From contig CM072887.1 of assembly GCA_037013685.1 (NCBI GenBank), forward strand, positions 86,696,347 through 86,760,346: 64,000 nt of DNA, in the 5' to 3' direction. The first letter of the stretch is position 1. Each line of letters starts with the position of its first letter. A model generated the notes under the pieces. It did not search any database, was not told the DNA's origin, and was given only the letters and a program-made list of their open reading frames with translations. The position numbers were made by a program, and so were the translations under genes. Source of the DNA: Acridotheres tristis. Its lineage: Eukaryota; Chordata; Aves; Passeriformes; Sturnidae. This document shows, in pieces, positions 39,553-52,228 of the stretch.

Positions 39553-39591
39553 GATTCTACTAGATAGATTCTACTAGAAGATTCTACTAGA
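39553..39591. repeat. three copies of a 12-bp motif
   Basis: GATTCTACTAGA occurs exactly at 39553-39564, 39567-39578 and 39580-39591, spaced by 2 and 1 nt. This is an irregular minisatellite-like cluster. Confidence 0.95.
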
Positions 39592-39859
39592 CTTACCTCA
39601 AAGGTGGGGAAAAGAAAACGCAATTAAATAACCTGCCTAGCATTATATAGCAAATCAAATGCAGGGACAGAAATCGTTGCTTTTAGTCCTACAGTTAATG
39701 CAAAGATGGCCTCTGCTTTTGTTGCAATAACCCCATGGATTTCAATTTTCCTTTTTTTTCCCCTTCCCCTTTTTAGTTGTATTTGGGTTTTATTAAGATT
39801 CAATTTAGAGCTAGCACCTAAAAATTAATGGGAGACAAGCAAATGTCAACAAGAAAAAT

Positions 39860-39897
39860 AGTAGTACTAGTAGTAATAGTAGTAGTAGTAGTAGTAA
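39860..39897. repeat. (AGT)n trinucleotide repeat
   Basis: An interrupted array of AGT units, the last seven or so perfect. Confidence 0.93.
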
Positions 39898-40931
39898 TTT
39901 TCCTTCAGACCTCTTCCAAACAGATACATTTTAAGAATAATCTCTGATTCTGGTGGAAAAACTTTCTCCAGTACACAGTAATATCCCTTTTTTGGTTTAT
40001 ATCTCAAGTTTATGGAAGTGCGATATCAATTTTCCCTTTAAAAACCAGACCAAGAAGTTTTGCCACATCTTTTCCTCCCTGTCAAACATTTCACTTGGCT
40101 TTGTGGGCAGCTTGTGAGTTGTGTCTATTGCCAGTGCCTCTGCAGTGTATGTGCCTTTGGTCACCACACTGAGCTTGGCATTGCTCCAGTGCAACACCTC
40201 ACTCTGTACTTTCCCTTCTCAGTAGCACTGTCTACAGCCAAGATCCATCCCATGTGGCACCTGAACAAAAACAGCTGTTCCGTGAGGTCAGCAGGAATCT
40301 GACATTTTCATTAATATCCTTCTCCTCTACGTAATAGTATCTGCCTTATACCTAGAGCGTAGCTAGGCTTAAAAATACACAAAATTGAGTCAAAACAATT
40401 AAACAGAACAAAAGAGTAACCAGAGTTGCAAGGACGAAAAAATTACAAGAAGAGAGCCAAATGTTTCCTGGAAATTTATTTTTTTAAACAATGCTGCCAG
40501 TAGTGGAAGTGGCAAGCCTTCCTTTCCTGTAATAGGTAAGAATTGCTGAACATGCTAGGGAAATGAAAAGAGAGTTCAGAGGCTGTTGCATTACTGGTAA
40601 TATTTGCAGTACTATTTTGGTAAGAGAAAAGGATTTCAAAGACCTTGAGGACTGTCATGAAGGGGAGAAAGAAAAAAAGTCAGGGCAATTTGTCCCATTG
40701 AAACGACACTGTGAAATGGTACAAGCAGAATCAAAAGAGGGATTTTCTTTCTCTGTGAGCAGGACAGAAGAAAAGCAATTTGTTTCTCGAGAGTGAAGAG
40801 CTGTAAAGAGGGTATACAAGAGAATATCTGCTCTTAGAAAGCACTTGATAAAATAACCTTGCACTTGTGTGAAGGAATACCTCTATAGCCAACAGGCTGC
40901 ATGCAGCCCTGCATGGAATGACACTGGACTT

Positions 40932-41025
40932 TCACAGAATGTCTGAGGTGGGAAAGTGCTCCTGGAGATCACCCTGTCCAGCCCCTTGGCTCAAGGAGGG
41001 CTGCTCAGAGCCTGTTGCCCAGTAC
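40932..41025 (-). mobile_element. CR1 LINE 3'-end fragment
   Basis: The plus strand begins TCACAGAATG, continues 'gtctgaggtgggaaagtgctcctggagatcaccctgtccagcccc' and ends 'ctcagagcctgttgcccag'. This is the complement of a CR1 3' terminus. About 95 bp is left. Confidence 0.82.
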
Positions 41026-42468
41026 AATTTGTGAATATTCAATTAACAAAAATAGGAATATGTGGGGTCCCATGGTCAAGTCTCTTGTTCTAATAACAGA
41101 AGTTTAGTGACAGACAAAATTCCTAAAGAATTATCCTGTCTACTTGCATGAAACCAGTCACTCAAAAAGCATTCAAAATAGATGTATTTAATAAACAGAA
41201 TTATTCCTGCATTTTTTTATCATTTGTGTTCTGAAATGTCTTGGTTTAATTTATTTATTCATTTACAGCAGAAGACCTATTCAACTGAAGGAAATGCAGC
41301 TTTCATAGCTGTGGCTAATGGTGGTTCAGAAGTGAGTTTAGAGATGTATTGGTGATAATATTTGAGCTGACGTATGCGTGTGCTGCAGAGTGATGCATCT
41401 CATTTCCATCTCCATTATTATATATTCCATGGCTCTTGACCATGATTTGTTGATATTTGAGAGGTATGCTTAACTCCCAGCAGGACAATACCAACAAAAA
41501 GTGAACTAGCAATACAACACTGAAAACCCTCTTAATGGTCATGCATAATGTATTTTGTAGTAATCCCATATGTTTGCTACTAAATGGCTTCACCTTCTGT
41601 CAAGATTCTGATCTTTTGGGGGCTGAAGATGGTGAGAAAGAGAACGCAAAGGAGGAAAGGATCGTGGAACTTGCCTCCATCTTTGTTCTTGGTGGGATAA
41701 CCAGATTTATACCAACCTAGCTGCTTTTTTGGACTTCACAGTGAGGCAGCTCTGCTCACAGGCCAGACACGTCATTTGGCTGACTCACATTTCAAGCCCA
41801 CTGATATGGCTGCTCATATGAAACAGACACACATGAATGAAACCACAAGCCCATGACTGGACTTTCCCTTAAGTCTACAACAGGTAACATCCTCAACAAG
41901 CTTGTGGATGCATCCATGAACACCGTATAAAAATAATGGCTTGGTCCTGGGAATGTCTCTTCTTGTGTGCCCACCTAGAAACAACTCTTAAGAGGAATTT
42001 ATTCAATTGACTTCAAGGACAGTGCCCCCTGTCCTAGGATGTCATTCGGCACATTGGGCTTTCTCCAATATCTAAATCTCAGTTTTCTCACGGCCCGTTG
42101 GTCCCAGTTGCACCACCTATCAGTAACTGAGTTTATGTCAAAATTGTGAAGCTTATCTGTACACTGAAGGAAATGAAAGCATCTTGTTTCTGATGCCAAA
42201 CCAAGATGTGATTAGGCTATTTGTTTTACTTAACTATTTACTTTTTAACTCTTCTTTTGAGGGGAAACACAACTTTTAAAATAAGATTTTAAAAAGTCTG
42301 TGACCTAAGGTGTAGTAGAAATTATTAGGTTTAATCATCCTCTTATTTCAATCTATCTGAATGTTGGAAACCATTATTTTTCAATACAAACAATGAAAAC
42401 AAATAATGCAAACCATGTGGACAGTGTAAACACGTAAAAAAGGACTGTATGAGTATTTTTGTTGATAT
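41026..42468. other. non-genic stretch
   Basis: No gene or dispersed repeat was recognised between the CR1 fragment and the ERVL LTR. Confidence 0.5.
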
Positions 42469-42993
42469 CTATTTGTCATGATTTAAGCCCAGCCAGCAAC
42501 TCAGCACCTCACAACCTCACTCTCTCTACATTAGAATGGGATACAGAATCAGAAGGACGAAAGTGGGAAAACTCATGATTGAAGGTAAAGTTTAACAGTT
42601 CAATTAGTAAAGCAAAAGCCATGCATGCAAATAAAGCAAAGCAAACTAATGAATTCATCCACCACTTCCCATGGGCAGGCAGGTACTCAGACATTGCCAG
42701 GAGAGCAGAGCCCCATCACACACAATGGTGACTTGGGAAGACAAATGTCACAGCTTCAAACATCCCCTTCTTCCTCCTTCCTGCCTCTCCTTTACATACT
42801 GAGCATGATGCCATATGGTCTGGGATATATCTTTGTTGTTTGGGGTCAACTGTCCCAAATGTGTCCCCTCCCAACTCTTTGTGCACCCTCAGCCTGAATT
42901 ATCAGCCTTGGTTCTAGCATAGGTCCAAAACACAGCCTCATACAAGCTGTTGTGAAGAAAATCAACTCTATTCCAGTGAAAATCATCACTATT
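42469..42993 (-). mobile_element. solo LTR of an avian ERVL-type endogenous retrovirus
   Basis: The LTR proper is 42474-42988. It starts TGTCATGATTTAAGCCCAGCC-like and ends …AAATCATCA, i.e. TG…CA. It is flanked on both sides by the 5-bp duplication CTATT (42469-42473 and 42989-42993), the size expected of ERVL. Internal landmarks on the plus strand are 'gtttaacagttcaattagtaaagcaaaagcc', 'cacttcccatgggcaggcaggt', 'cttgggaagacaaatg' and 'ccatatggtctgggatat'. Transcriptional orientation is minus. The TATA position reads TATGTAAAG (complement near 42793-42801) in place of the family's TATATAAAG. No gag, pol or env follows, so it is a solo LTR left by LTR-LTR recombination. From memory of the family, ~90 bp of U3 seems deleted near 42895. 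Confidence 0.9.
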
Positions 42994-44618
42994 CTAACCC
43001 AGTAAACTGGTTCTGTGGGCCTTGAGCTTTCTGGATCTCGACCAAGAATACTTGTAGAATTTACAACTTTAAAAATTCTGTCACTTATCTGCCTAATAAA
43101 AATATTTTTTCAGTAAAACAACTTTCTTCTGCTATAAAAAACCAAAACTGCTACTAAGACATGGTCTAAACTTTGAGCAAATAAGTTTTACTGGCAAGAA
43201 ACCCATCCTAGTTTCTAGAGGTGTGTCTGAAGAAAATCAAGAACTAGAAAGCAGGATTTATTAGAAAAAAAAAAAGAGTAATTCACATGGCATATTATGA
43301 AAACATCCTTCCACTACTCTGATATTGTATTGTCCCACAGTCTGGCTGAAGCTGAGTCAAGCTGTAGAATTGTGACTGATTGTAACTCATTGAAGTAGTA
43401 CTGCTCCTCAAGAAACCACAAATAGAGTATTTAATTTTTATCTCTGTTCCTTCTTTCATCATCGTTGTTCAGTTGTACTATGTCCAAGACATATTCATAT
43501 CTTACAAGACCTTTTGGACAGAATGTGGAACATGAGAACACTGACCTTAGCTCGTGTGTCTCATCTCCTGCCTTTGTTGAAAGGCCAGTTCAGTAACTCA
43601 GGTAACTTGTCAGAACTAGGTCATCACAGGGACTTGTTAGATCTTAAATAAAAAACGTTTCCTGAGCTGTACAGTGGAGTAAGATGTTCTGCTAGGGGGG
43701 AAAACAGAGTGCCTGAAATAGCACTCTGATGTGACTTATGGTGATACTGAAGTGCACTTAGCTGTTGAATGTGATATGTGTAAGTCAGTATCCATATGGA
43801 CTATTCATCTTTTGGTGTACTTTAAGCTGCAGTAACTTTATATCCAATGTGTCCTTTTAAAAATATATATGGTAGAAGTCACATTTCATGAAAAGAATTT
43901 AAGGTTTTTATTTGACCCAAAGGTTGCATGGATTTTAAATCATAGGCTGGCTTATTAATTACACTGATGTATGAGAAAATAACATGACAGACATCTGTAG
44001 ATAATCATAGCCATCACTTATCTGTGTTTTCAAATTCTAGATTCAAAGACAGTGAAGCCTGTGTTTAGACTGTAGTCTAATTCTTTCAAAAATTTTGACA
44101 CTGGAGATTGTTTGCAAGATGAATCAAGACACTTCATCTTCCAACAGTTGTTACTGTTGCTTATAGTTTCCACAGTCTTGTTCACATTCTCATAAACAAG
44201 GAAAATGAAGTAGGTCTCTTTTGGGACAAAGATCTGTAAAAGACTGAAATGTAGAAAAATTAAAAAATAATGTGTTCTGCAGTTTATATTAGACTGCATT
44301 TATCATCCAATTTGATTTGAGCAGTTAATCCACTGAAATGGTAAGTCAGAGAAATTGTGAGTCAGTGAGGAAACCCAGATTCATTTCCTTATAACTCTCA
44401 CATAATTCTTTTACCATTTTTCTCTTCCCTGCCCTCTTCTATGATGAAAGATACAAATAAAAGTATAATATATGTTAAATGACAAAACACAGATCTAGAT
44501 TTTATCCCGAACATTCTCCAGCCATCTTAAATTTAACAGGAAGAGGGGTTTGAAATGCAGGAGCTTTAAGTTAACTCATCCCATGCAAAGAACACAGAAT
44601 GTGCCTGTCATCGTTTTC
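42994..44618. other. non-genic stretch between two LTRs
   Basis: AT-rich sequence with no retroviral coding sequence and no gene recognised. An 89-codon minus ORF at 44030-44299 has no recognisable motif. Confidence 0.5.
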
Positions 44619-45400
44619 ATTTTTGAATTGGGTTTTTATGGCCAGATTTTGGCATTGGGGACGGGGACTACAGGAGTGCCTTCTGCCAGAAGCTGCCAGA
44701 AGCTTCCTCAGTGTGTGACAGTCAGTGCCAGATGGCTCCAAGAGACCCAGAATGCTGGCCAAGGCTGAGCCCATCAGTGACAGTGGTAGCACCTCTGGGG
44801 TAACATAGTTAAGAAGGGGAAAGGATTCGCAGCCCAGGAGCAAATTGCAGCCAAAGACAAGACGAGTGAGAATATGTGAGAGCAGCAACTCTGCAGATCA
44901 TTGAAGGAGGGGAAGGAGGTGCTCCAGGATCTGGGGCAGAGATTCCCCTGCAGCCCTTGATGTAGACCACGGTGACATCTGTGCTCCTGCAGCCCGTGGA
45001 GGACCCCATGCCAGAGCAGAGGGATGCCCAAAGGAGTCAAACCAGGCTGTTGGCAGGAGCTGTGGCCTCATGGAGTGGAAGCCCACATTGTCAGGACTTG
45101 TGATCCTGTGGTGGACCCACACTGGAGCAGTCTGTCCCTGAAGGACTGCACCCTGTGGAAGGGACCTACCCTGGAGCAGCCCATGAGGAGCCACAGCCTA
45201 TAGCAAGGGCTAACATAGGAGAGGTTCATCTCCATGGGAAGGACCCCACAGTAGAACAGGGGAAGTGTGAGGAGTCCTACCCTGAGAAAGAAGGAGCAGC
45301 AGAGACAAAATGTGGTGAACTGACCCCGACCCCCATTCCCCATCCTCCTGTGCAGCTTGGGAGGAGGAGGCAGAGAATTCTGGAGTGAATTTGAAGCCAC
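44619..45400 (+). mobile_element. solo/partial LTR of a GC-rich avian ERV family, copy 1
   Basis: It aligns by eye, in reverse, with the larger copy at 56210-57281. Shared blocks in order are 'tatggccagattttgg'; 'gaagctgccagaagcttcctcagtgtgtgaca'; 'cagtgccagatggctcca'; 'gagcccatcagtgacagtggtagcacctctggg'; a TATA-like box TAGTTAAGAAG near 44806; 'aggtgctccaggatctgggg'; and then a region of degenerate ~45-bp repeats built on 'acccacactggagcag' and 'gaaggactgcaccctgtgg'; ending 'gggaggaggaggcagagaattctgg'. The poly(A)-signal end and the ACCCACCACA-type 3' terminus are missing, so the copy is truncated at about 45400. Overlapping ORFs (44571-44888, 44774-45040, 45068-45415 and others) are spurious. 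Confidence 0.8.
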
Positions 45401-46875
45401 ATCACAATCCAGCAAAGGGTGTTTTATTTAACAATTCACTAATCCCATCATGGAAGCAGAATAGCCCATAAGCAACAAACTATTGGCTTTAGAATATGAT
45501 TCATTCAACCAATACCAACAGGGTATCTTGTCATAAAATTTTGCAGTCTGTGCTCATCTGCTTTTAAGGATAAACTTTGACCATAATCTTGTGACATGTA
45601 ATTTGGGAATAATGGAACATGAGTCACAATAACTCAGCAAAATACATGCCAGTGGGATTCTAAGCTAGGCCAGCAAAAGTATTTATTTGTGTGAAACAGA
45701 ATAAAAGAGGTTATATAATCCTACAGTAAACATCTAAAATGGAATATAGGAAAAAAGAAATCCTAAGTTACTTGTCAACTCTGACAATGCATGGTTGAGA
45801 AAATGTATTTCTAAGGCTGTAAATCTCCTTGCCTAGTATTTGACAGGTTTGTGAAGGGTAGTTAAAGACTAAGTCTATCTGAAAGCAAGGAGTTAGGTCA
45901 AAAGCATCGGATTTTTTGCACTCTAGCTTCTTTCAGTTAATGCAGCTCAAGCAACAGATTCAGGCAGCAAACAGAAATTCTCTGACATGCAGTAACTGGT
46001 GTAATCATTATCCAACAGAAATAACAAATCAATCATAAATTGTACCTGCAGTTATTTAGAAGATCTAGCAAATGTATCATAAAGCATATATTTATGAAAA
46101 ACAATTTTAACCATACTCTTGACATCAAAAAATTGTTTCTGTTTAAGATAATATTCCAAGGTGCAGCCTTCTGAAACATGGAACTGAGAAAAGCTGTTAC
46201 CTTAGCTATAGATAATTGTATGGGAACCAGGGTGTTATTAGAGCAAGGAAGAAAAATGCAGACCTTACAAAATTATTTCCTTTTACATATCCATCTCTCA
46301 GCCTGCTGCTCTTTAAGGGCAGAGATGCTAAAGTTTAAGATCAGCTGCTTTTGCATGCCTTGTATCATCTAAGGGAAGATTGCAAACATGGTTTCTGACT
46401 TGTATTGAAATGACCTAAAGAGAATGACAAAAGCAGTTGCACGCTTGCAATTGATTAAATGCGAAATACCAATATCTGCTGCTGTTTCCTTCTTGGAAGG
46501 ACAGTAGTTGTCCCTCATTAATCTTTCATTAAAATAATAATCCTTCATTTGAAGTATAATACCCTTTAATTTGGATGAAGAGCAATGGCTTTTGGCAAAA
46601 AAGTTTTCTTACCTGATTAATCAAAATGCACTAAGTAGTGCACTCAGTAACTCTTCAATTTAACCATTATGGATCTTTTAATGTTGTTAATGTCAATGCT
46701 GGTTTGTTTTAAGCATCAGAGAAAATCAGCAGCTCAGTGAAATTTAAAAATTTTGACTAGCTTCATGGTGGCAGAGAAATAAGTCTGATTAGCTCTCACA
46801 ATGATAAAACTATAATTCCTACTCTGCAGTTTCATCGAACTACTGGTGTTAATTACGTATAAAAATAAAATCTAC
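45401..46875. other. non-genic stretch
   Basis: AT-rich sequence with no gene or repeat recognised. Confidence 0.5.
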
Positions 46876-46881
46876 TTTATT
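46876..46881 (-). promoter_or_regulatory. AATAAA polyadenylation-type signal
   Basis: On the minus strand GCAATAAAG lies 22 nt after the stop codon of the 141-codon ORF, and a T-rich stretch follows. The motif alone is frequent in AT-rich DNA, so this is only suggestive. Confidence 0.25.
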
Positions 46882-46902
46882 GCATAACAACAAATTCTCA
46901 AG

Positions 46903-47328
46903 TCAATCTTGAACATTTTCTATAACTTTGAATTTCGATGCATGCATGTGAACTTTGCCTTCTGATCTGAAATCAGTGCCACTGAATGATTCATCAAAAC
47001 TCTGGCAAGTATTGCAAGCCTCTTTTCCTGAACAACTGTAAGATGAAAGGATGATACAGGGCATAGATGTTCTCAATATTTCTGGCTTCTGCTGATCTGT
47101 TTTTCTATGATTTTTTTCCCCAGTCTTTCTGTCATCAAATGAAGTCTTTGTTTTCCCCTGCAACCAGAATGACTGTCTGACTCTGCAACCTGCCTGGGGG
47201 TTTGTGACCTCATCTTCCTCTCTCTTCCCACTTACCCAGCACAGCAGGTTTCTTGCTTCTTTGATTAAGGGATGAACAATTTCTTCTCTGTGCATAGCTC
47301 TCATACTCCACTTTTCTTTCTTAGTCAT
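46903..47328 (-). other. 141-codon ORF of uncertain coding status
   Basis: The ORF starts at an ATG (MTKKEKWSM…) and ends …KFKVIENVQD-stop. The translation is rich in charged residues (K, R, E, D), unlike the Phe/Leu/Ser-rich chance ORFs nearby. No domain, signal peptide or membrane segment was recognised. A strong donor-like GTAAGT and an acceptor-like TTGCAG lie inside it, 78 nt apart and in phase. An AATAAA follows the stop by 22 nt. By length alone a few ORFs like this are expected by chance in 64 kb of AT-rich DNA, so it may be nothing. It could also be a terminal exon of an unrecognised gene or noncoding RNA. Confidence 0.15.
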
Positions 47329-47990
47329 CTTTCATGGCCCCCTAAGTGATAGACCAAGAAACTTCAATCACACATTGAATAAACAGAGTACTAGATCTTT
47401 TGTGGGGAAAAAAAAATAGAGACAGAGAATTACAGAGTATGTGGAATTAACATGAGTTACAAGCTTCCTTCCTATTATTATTATTTATTGATTCAGGCAA
47501 CTCCTTCACAGTTGAAAGAAAATACAGGGAAGCCAAATAATTCTAGATCTTGGTATATTATCCATTTAAGGATAAGGGAAAATAAATCACATTTTTAACT
47601 TTCACCAAAAAGGAAACCTGACCTATGGTATTGTTATGTAATATTTTGGGTTTGGTTTTCAAATTTTGAAGTTCATATTTAATAAATATATTTAATGTTG
47701 TTACATTTGTCAGCTACAATTGAATTTTATCTATGAGATAATTACATTTCCGGTCACAATGGGTATTGTGTATGTCTCCTAAGATTTTTAAAAATAAACT
47801 CCTCAGTTAAAATTGTCAGATTTCCAAAATAAATTTTTAAGTGTATGTCTTGTTTAAAAGGCATGGGTTTCTATCCAGCCATCATTTTGATATGAAATTC
47901 AGTACAGAATTCACACAATGTTCTTGCATTAGAAACAGAAAAGTAGAGTATTGGAAGCATCCAGGTTTTTTCCATAGATAAAAGCACATC

Positions 47991-48437
47991 CTAAACTTTG
48001 TCACACTTTTGCAAGTACAGGAAGAGAAGGGTAAATGAGCCTTCCAAATAGTTTATCATTTTTTCTACCCGTATAAATTTGTGCAAACATTGCTCCTTTT
48101 CAGGCAACAAATAACAAGACTTTTTGCCATACTTCACACGAAATTGATGAGATTCCAGACATATTTGGGTAGTTTCCATTAGTTCTGTTGACACTAAGGG
48201 ACTGAAAAGTAAGCCATACACCTCTTTTGAGACACTGTGTTTTATTAAAACAGCTCTGTTAACTACAGATGTGAAAATCAAAGCTCTCTCTGACAAGATA
48301 TTACATTTTGGAACTCTGATCTCATCGGGATGGTTATTCTGAAAAATAGTATGAGTATTTAATAGCAATAATGATACTGGGGCTGGTGGGTGAATGCAGC
48401 ACATGCTCCACTTTTTTCTATGCCTGACTGTCCTCAT
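47991..48437 (-). other. 148-codon ORF of uncertain coding status
   Basis: ATG-initiated, on the same strand as the 141-codon ORF and 662 nt upstream of it in the transcriptional sense. The translation (MRTVRHRKKWSM… to …LYLQKCDKV) has mixed composition and contains no recognised domain. Upstream in frame there is a stop six codons before the ATG. A good acceptor-like T-rich CACTCAG lies at about 48467-48473 but is not in phase. Chance is the most likely explanation. Confidence 0.12.
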
Positions 48438-51400
48438 TAAATAACAGGATCATTACTTTACATTTCAATTTCTGAGTGAAAAAATACTTTATCAATCGGC
48501 ACAGAAGCACTAAACCCACGATACTATCCTGTCAAGGAGCTAGGAGTAAGCAGTGTGACTGTGAAAAAAAAGTGATTTTTTTCTTTGCTTTCATAGAAAT
48601 TGCATTGAAAGGCAAAACGCATTTGTAGAACATCACTCATGCATTAACTATGAGAGTCTGACCATGACAAATGATGCATTGCATACAACATCTACGCTGA
48701 GTAAATGTGAGTGCTCCTAGCTCTTTAAACACCAATTTTTCAATTCTTAAGTGTTAGGTTTCTGGCAAAGAATAGGAAAGTCATGTTGCTTTGACAAGCC
48801 AAGTTCTTTACACCATCACTAAGGTCATTGTTTCATCAGAAGTTTTGTAATACTTGTGCCAAATCTTAAACATAATGCTGTGAATTCCTGTAAGTGTCAG
48901 ACAACTGAAATAAACAACCAAATATAAACAATAAGAAGCTCAGCCAAGCTGCTGCAAAATTTAAAACCTCCAAATCAAAGCTGTATGCTTGCACACTGGT
49001 GTGAACTGGTGCATTTCCTAAGATATGGCAGAAAAAATAGTGAACGTGCAACACTTTACAAAGTGGGATGGCACAATGCAAATGCCTGAAAGAATTAAAG
49101 GCAAATATCTGCTTTGTTCTGATCTCCTAGGCCGTGGTACTTTTTAGCAGGTGGTGCTATATGAATATATTTAGCATTGCCCTTTGTTCCTGCATTAATT
49201 TTTCCACTACAGTACTTTGTCCCATATTAACAGGAAAACTTTGTACATGTACAACAATGAATGAGAAAATGGAATATATTATTTCACTGTTGTAATGGTA
49301 GGAATATACATTAATTGGACAAGGTTGTGGTATAACAGAGAACCCTGAGGTGGCTGGTACAAGAGGGCCATACCTGCAAGGCTAAGCTAAAGTGTATTCT
49401 CAGTACATCACTCAAAATATCCAGAAGAATAACCATGGACATTAGAGTAATTGCTTCCCTGCAAATATATTAGGATATAATTTTTGAGTTCTTGGGAACC
49501 AGATAGACCTATAGCTACACAGGAAGCTGTATTTTAAGAGCATGTAAAGGCAGATATCCTGCTGCTAAGATGTTAAATTGATAAAAACATTAACTTTTAT
49601 CTACAGTTGCAACAAAACAAGGTACACAGTCTTCTGAAACTTTTTTTGGTCTTGCACTCTTCCCTAAGCAAATTAGTCTAAATAAGTAGTTTGACCTTTG
49701 TTAAAGATTTCTTCTACAATATTTATTAAAATAATCTTTACAAAAAATTATAGACTCAAATATTTCAGAGGGATTGGTATGCTTGGTGCAGAATTATCAT
49801 GTTAATGGCATTTGTAATTAATTATCTGAAATTATCGTACAAGAACTGATTGAAATTCAGGAAAGTAAATTCAGGATAGCAGATCTAAACAGAAATAGTT
49901 ACTTATGCACATTCATGATGGGTCCCAAGAGGTTCTTAAGTAGTTCATGATGCAAAGGAAGCAATCCTCATTGCATTTATATATAACCTGTAAGATGTAT
50001 GCAATGAACTCTTTGTGCTGTTGATAAGGCCTTAACTATATTGAAAATGAACATATATATAAAAGTATCAGGGAATATGAGATTGCTTTGACTGCACTGT
50101 TCAGAAGTCTGACAAATTTAAAACAATTTAAAAACAAAACTTTACTAATCTGACATTTCATTAACAATACTAAGTTTATTTAATTTATTAAATTATTAGT
50201 AGTAATATTAACTAATATTAAGAGTTAGGTCTTTTATGTTATTGCTACTCATTTCTACCTATATAAAGCTGTTAATCCTTAACACCTGTATCACATGTGA
50301 GATGCAAGTGTACAGCACCAGGGTGCTGATGCTGCATATTTAACAGTGATGGATCTGGGGGGTTCTTGGTTTCCAGGCTTATTCACAGAGTCTGCTCCTT
50401 TTATTTTTATTTGTTGTTTTGCAGAATTCACTGCTTGGGTAACTGCATAAACATTTTCTAATGCGTGTTATGTGAGCTGCACAGATCTCTCTTTGATGGG
50501 TTAGTGGTCAAATTGCTCACACTCTTCAATAAAATGCCCATATTTTGTGTTTAGCTAAGTCAGCACAATGTCACAAAATATTAATCACATTAATGTGATA
50601 TGTCACTTTATTTTAGTATATGTAGATTTCAATTCAAGACAAGGTAATATTTTTGTATCCTAATTAATCTTTTTTTGTAGTTTAGTTCACAAGCCTTTTC
50701 TTTGATCACAGCCAGAAATACCTGTCTGGTTTGGGGCATGAAATTTAAAAAGAGAGATGGGTATATCACAAAAAATCCAGAAAAGAACAGTGAAAATGAT
50801 TGGAGATTTAGGAAACTTGGTTTATGAGAATACTTGGGCAAATCTGGGATTTTTCAGCCTATGATTTCATCTCTTTTTCTTTCTCTGAGTGTTACTAAGC
50901 ACTGACAGAGCAGTTTCTAGCACCCAGCCTGGCCCTGCAGCACCTTGATGCCATGGGTACTGCTGCAGAAAGCACCCTGTACAGGATGTATAGCAGACAT
51001 AAAGTCTATAAGCTAAAGTCTATTTTTCAAACAAACACACAGATGTGTGTGCAACAGCTGGGCCAGAGGATGAAATTGTGAAAGTTAGGAGAATGCCGGA
51101 AAATCCTGAAATCCCAGCTGCTTTGAGATTTCCCTTGGGGTTTGACTGACATCACTATAACCATGTGCTTGAACTCTCCTTTCTATGGTGAAGTTTAAAT
51201 AGGTATTGAAAAATGGAAGCTGAAAATAGATTTTCTGTGAAAAAAATAATTTTCAGTAAACAAGTTCCAGAACTCTTGTACACTTTCATAGCAGCCCTCA
51301 GTATGAATATTGCTGACTCTACTCTTGCTTGGAGGGGTAGAGAAGTGTCAAGAGAGTCTCAGCAGAATGAAGGCCACACAAGAGATACTAACCAGGCCTT

Positions 51401-52010
51401 TGTAAGCTTATGGCTATTCATTTAATATTTTCTCATGTATTAAAAAAAGTATTCTCATCTTGTTAATATTGTCTTAAGAATAAATCACTTGCTCTGTTCT
51501 TGCCTGGTAAGATACAGGAGTTATAAGCCTCTGCTGTGTTCTGTGCATGCACTCGTGCACACAGACATCTGGCGTGATGGGTTTTTGCTTAAAAAACACA
51601 AGCTAAATAAGCATTAGATTTGCAATTTTTCTACCAATTAGAAGGATGCATTAAGTGTCTGGCCTGAAGAGCCTTCATCACTGGGGTGTATGACCCTGGA
51701 TTTTCCAGATGTCTGTAAGGACAGGGGAAGAAACCCCTTCCTGGCACAAAAACCAATATCATTGTTCATGATGAGCAAATGTTTCTATGTCTCTCTTCTT
51801 ACAACTCTATCTTTATAATCCACAGGGCTTCAGTGAGACTTCATGCTCTTATGTGAGGATAAAACTTGATTTATAGTCTTTAAGCTGTGATATATATTAG
51901 TTTTGGTGATAGCTTTCTTTCCCATTCCTTGTTCTGTAGGAAGTGGCTGAGTTGTTTTCCAAAGTAGACAATTTGAGAACATTGTCTTTCTGTACATCAC
52001 CTGGCCAGCC

Positions 52011-52034
52011 TTTTTTTTTTTTTTTCTTTTTTTT
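52011..52034. repeat. T-rich homopolymer run
   Basis: Twenty-three T residues interrupted by one C. Confidence 0.95.
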
Positions 52035-52192
52035 GAAAATTTAAAAACATTTTTTTACATGCTGCTAAATCACACAAACTTTCTCTTTTTGGAAATGTGT
52101 CCTATCCCAAAGATACCCTGGAGCTGACAGATTATAGACCTAATATTATTTTTCAAAAGGCTGAAATTAAAAAATGCCGTTTATAGTCTATT

Positions 52193-52228
52193 CTCATATA
52201 GGATTGATGTAGGATCCTCATATAGGAT
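52193..52228. repeat. 12-bp direct repeat pair
   Basis: CTCATATAGGAT occurs at 52193-52204 and 52217-52228, a period of 24 bp. Confidence 0.9.

Larger units (their letters stand above)
33243..40931. other. 7.7-kb non-genic stretch
   Basis: AT-rich sequence with no gene or dispersed repeat recognised. A somewhat GC-richer, non-repetitive patch runs from about 38440 to 39180. Three small simple repeats are listed separately. Confidence 0.5.

Noticed and set aside
44571..45415. Cluster of overlapping ORFs of 66-115 codons on both strands
   Set aside because: They lie within LTR copy 1, and its GC-rich, repeat-derived sequence lacks stops in many frames.
50584..50599. 16-bp palindrome ATCACATTAATGTGAT as a transposon end or operator
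   Set aside because: It is AT-rich, isolated and short, and no partner copy or target duplication was seen.
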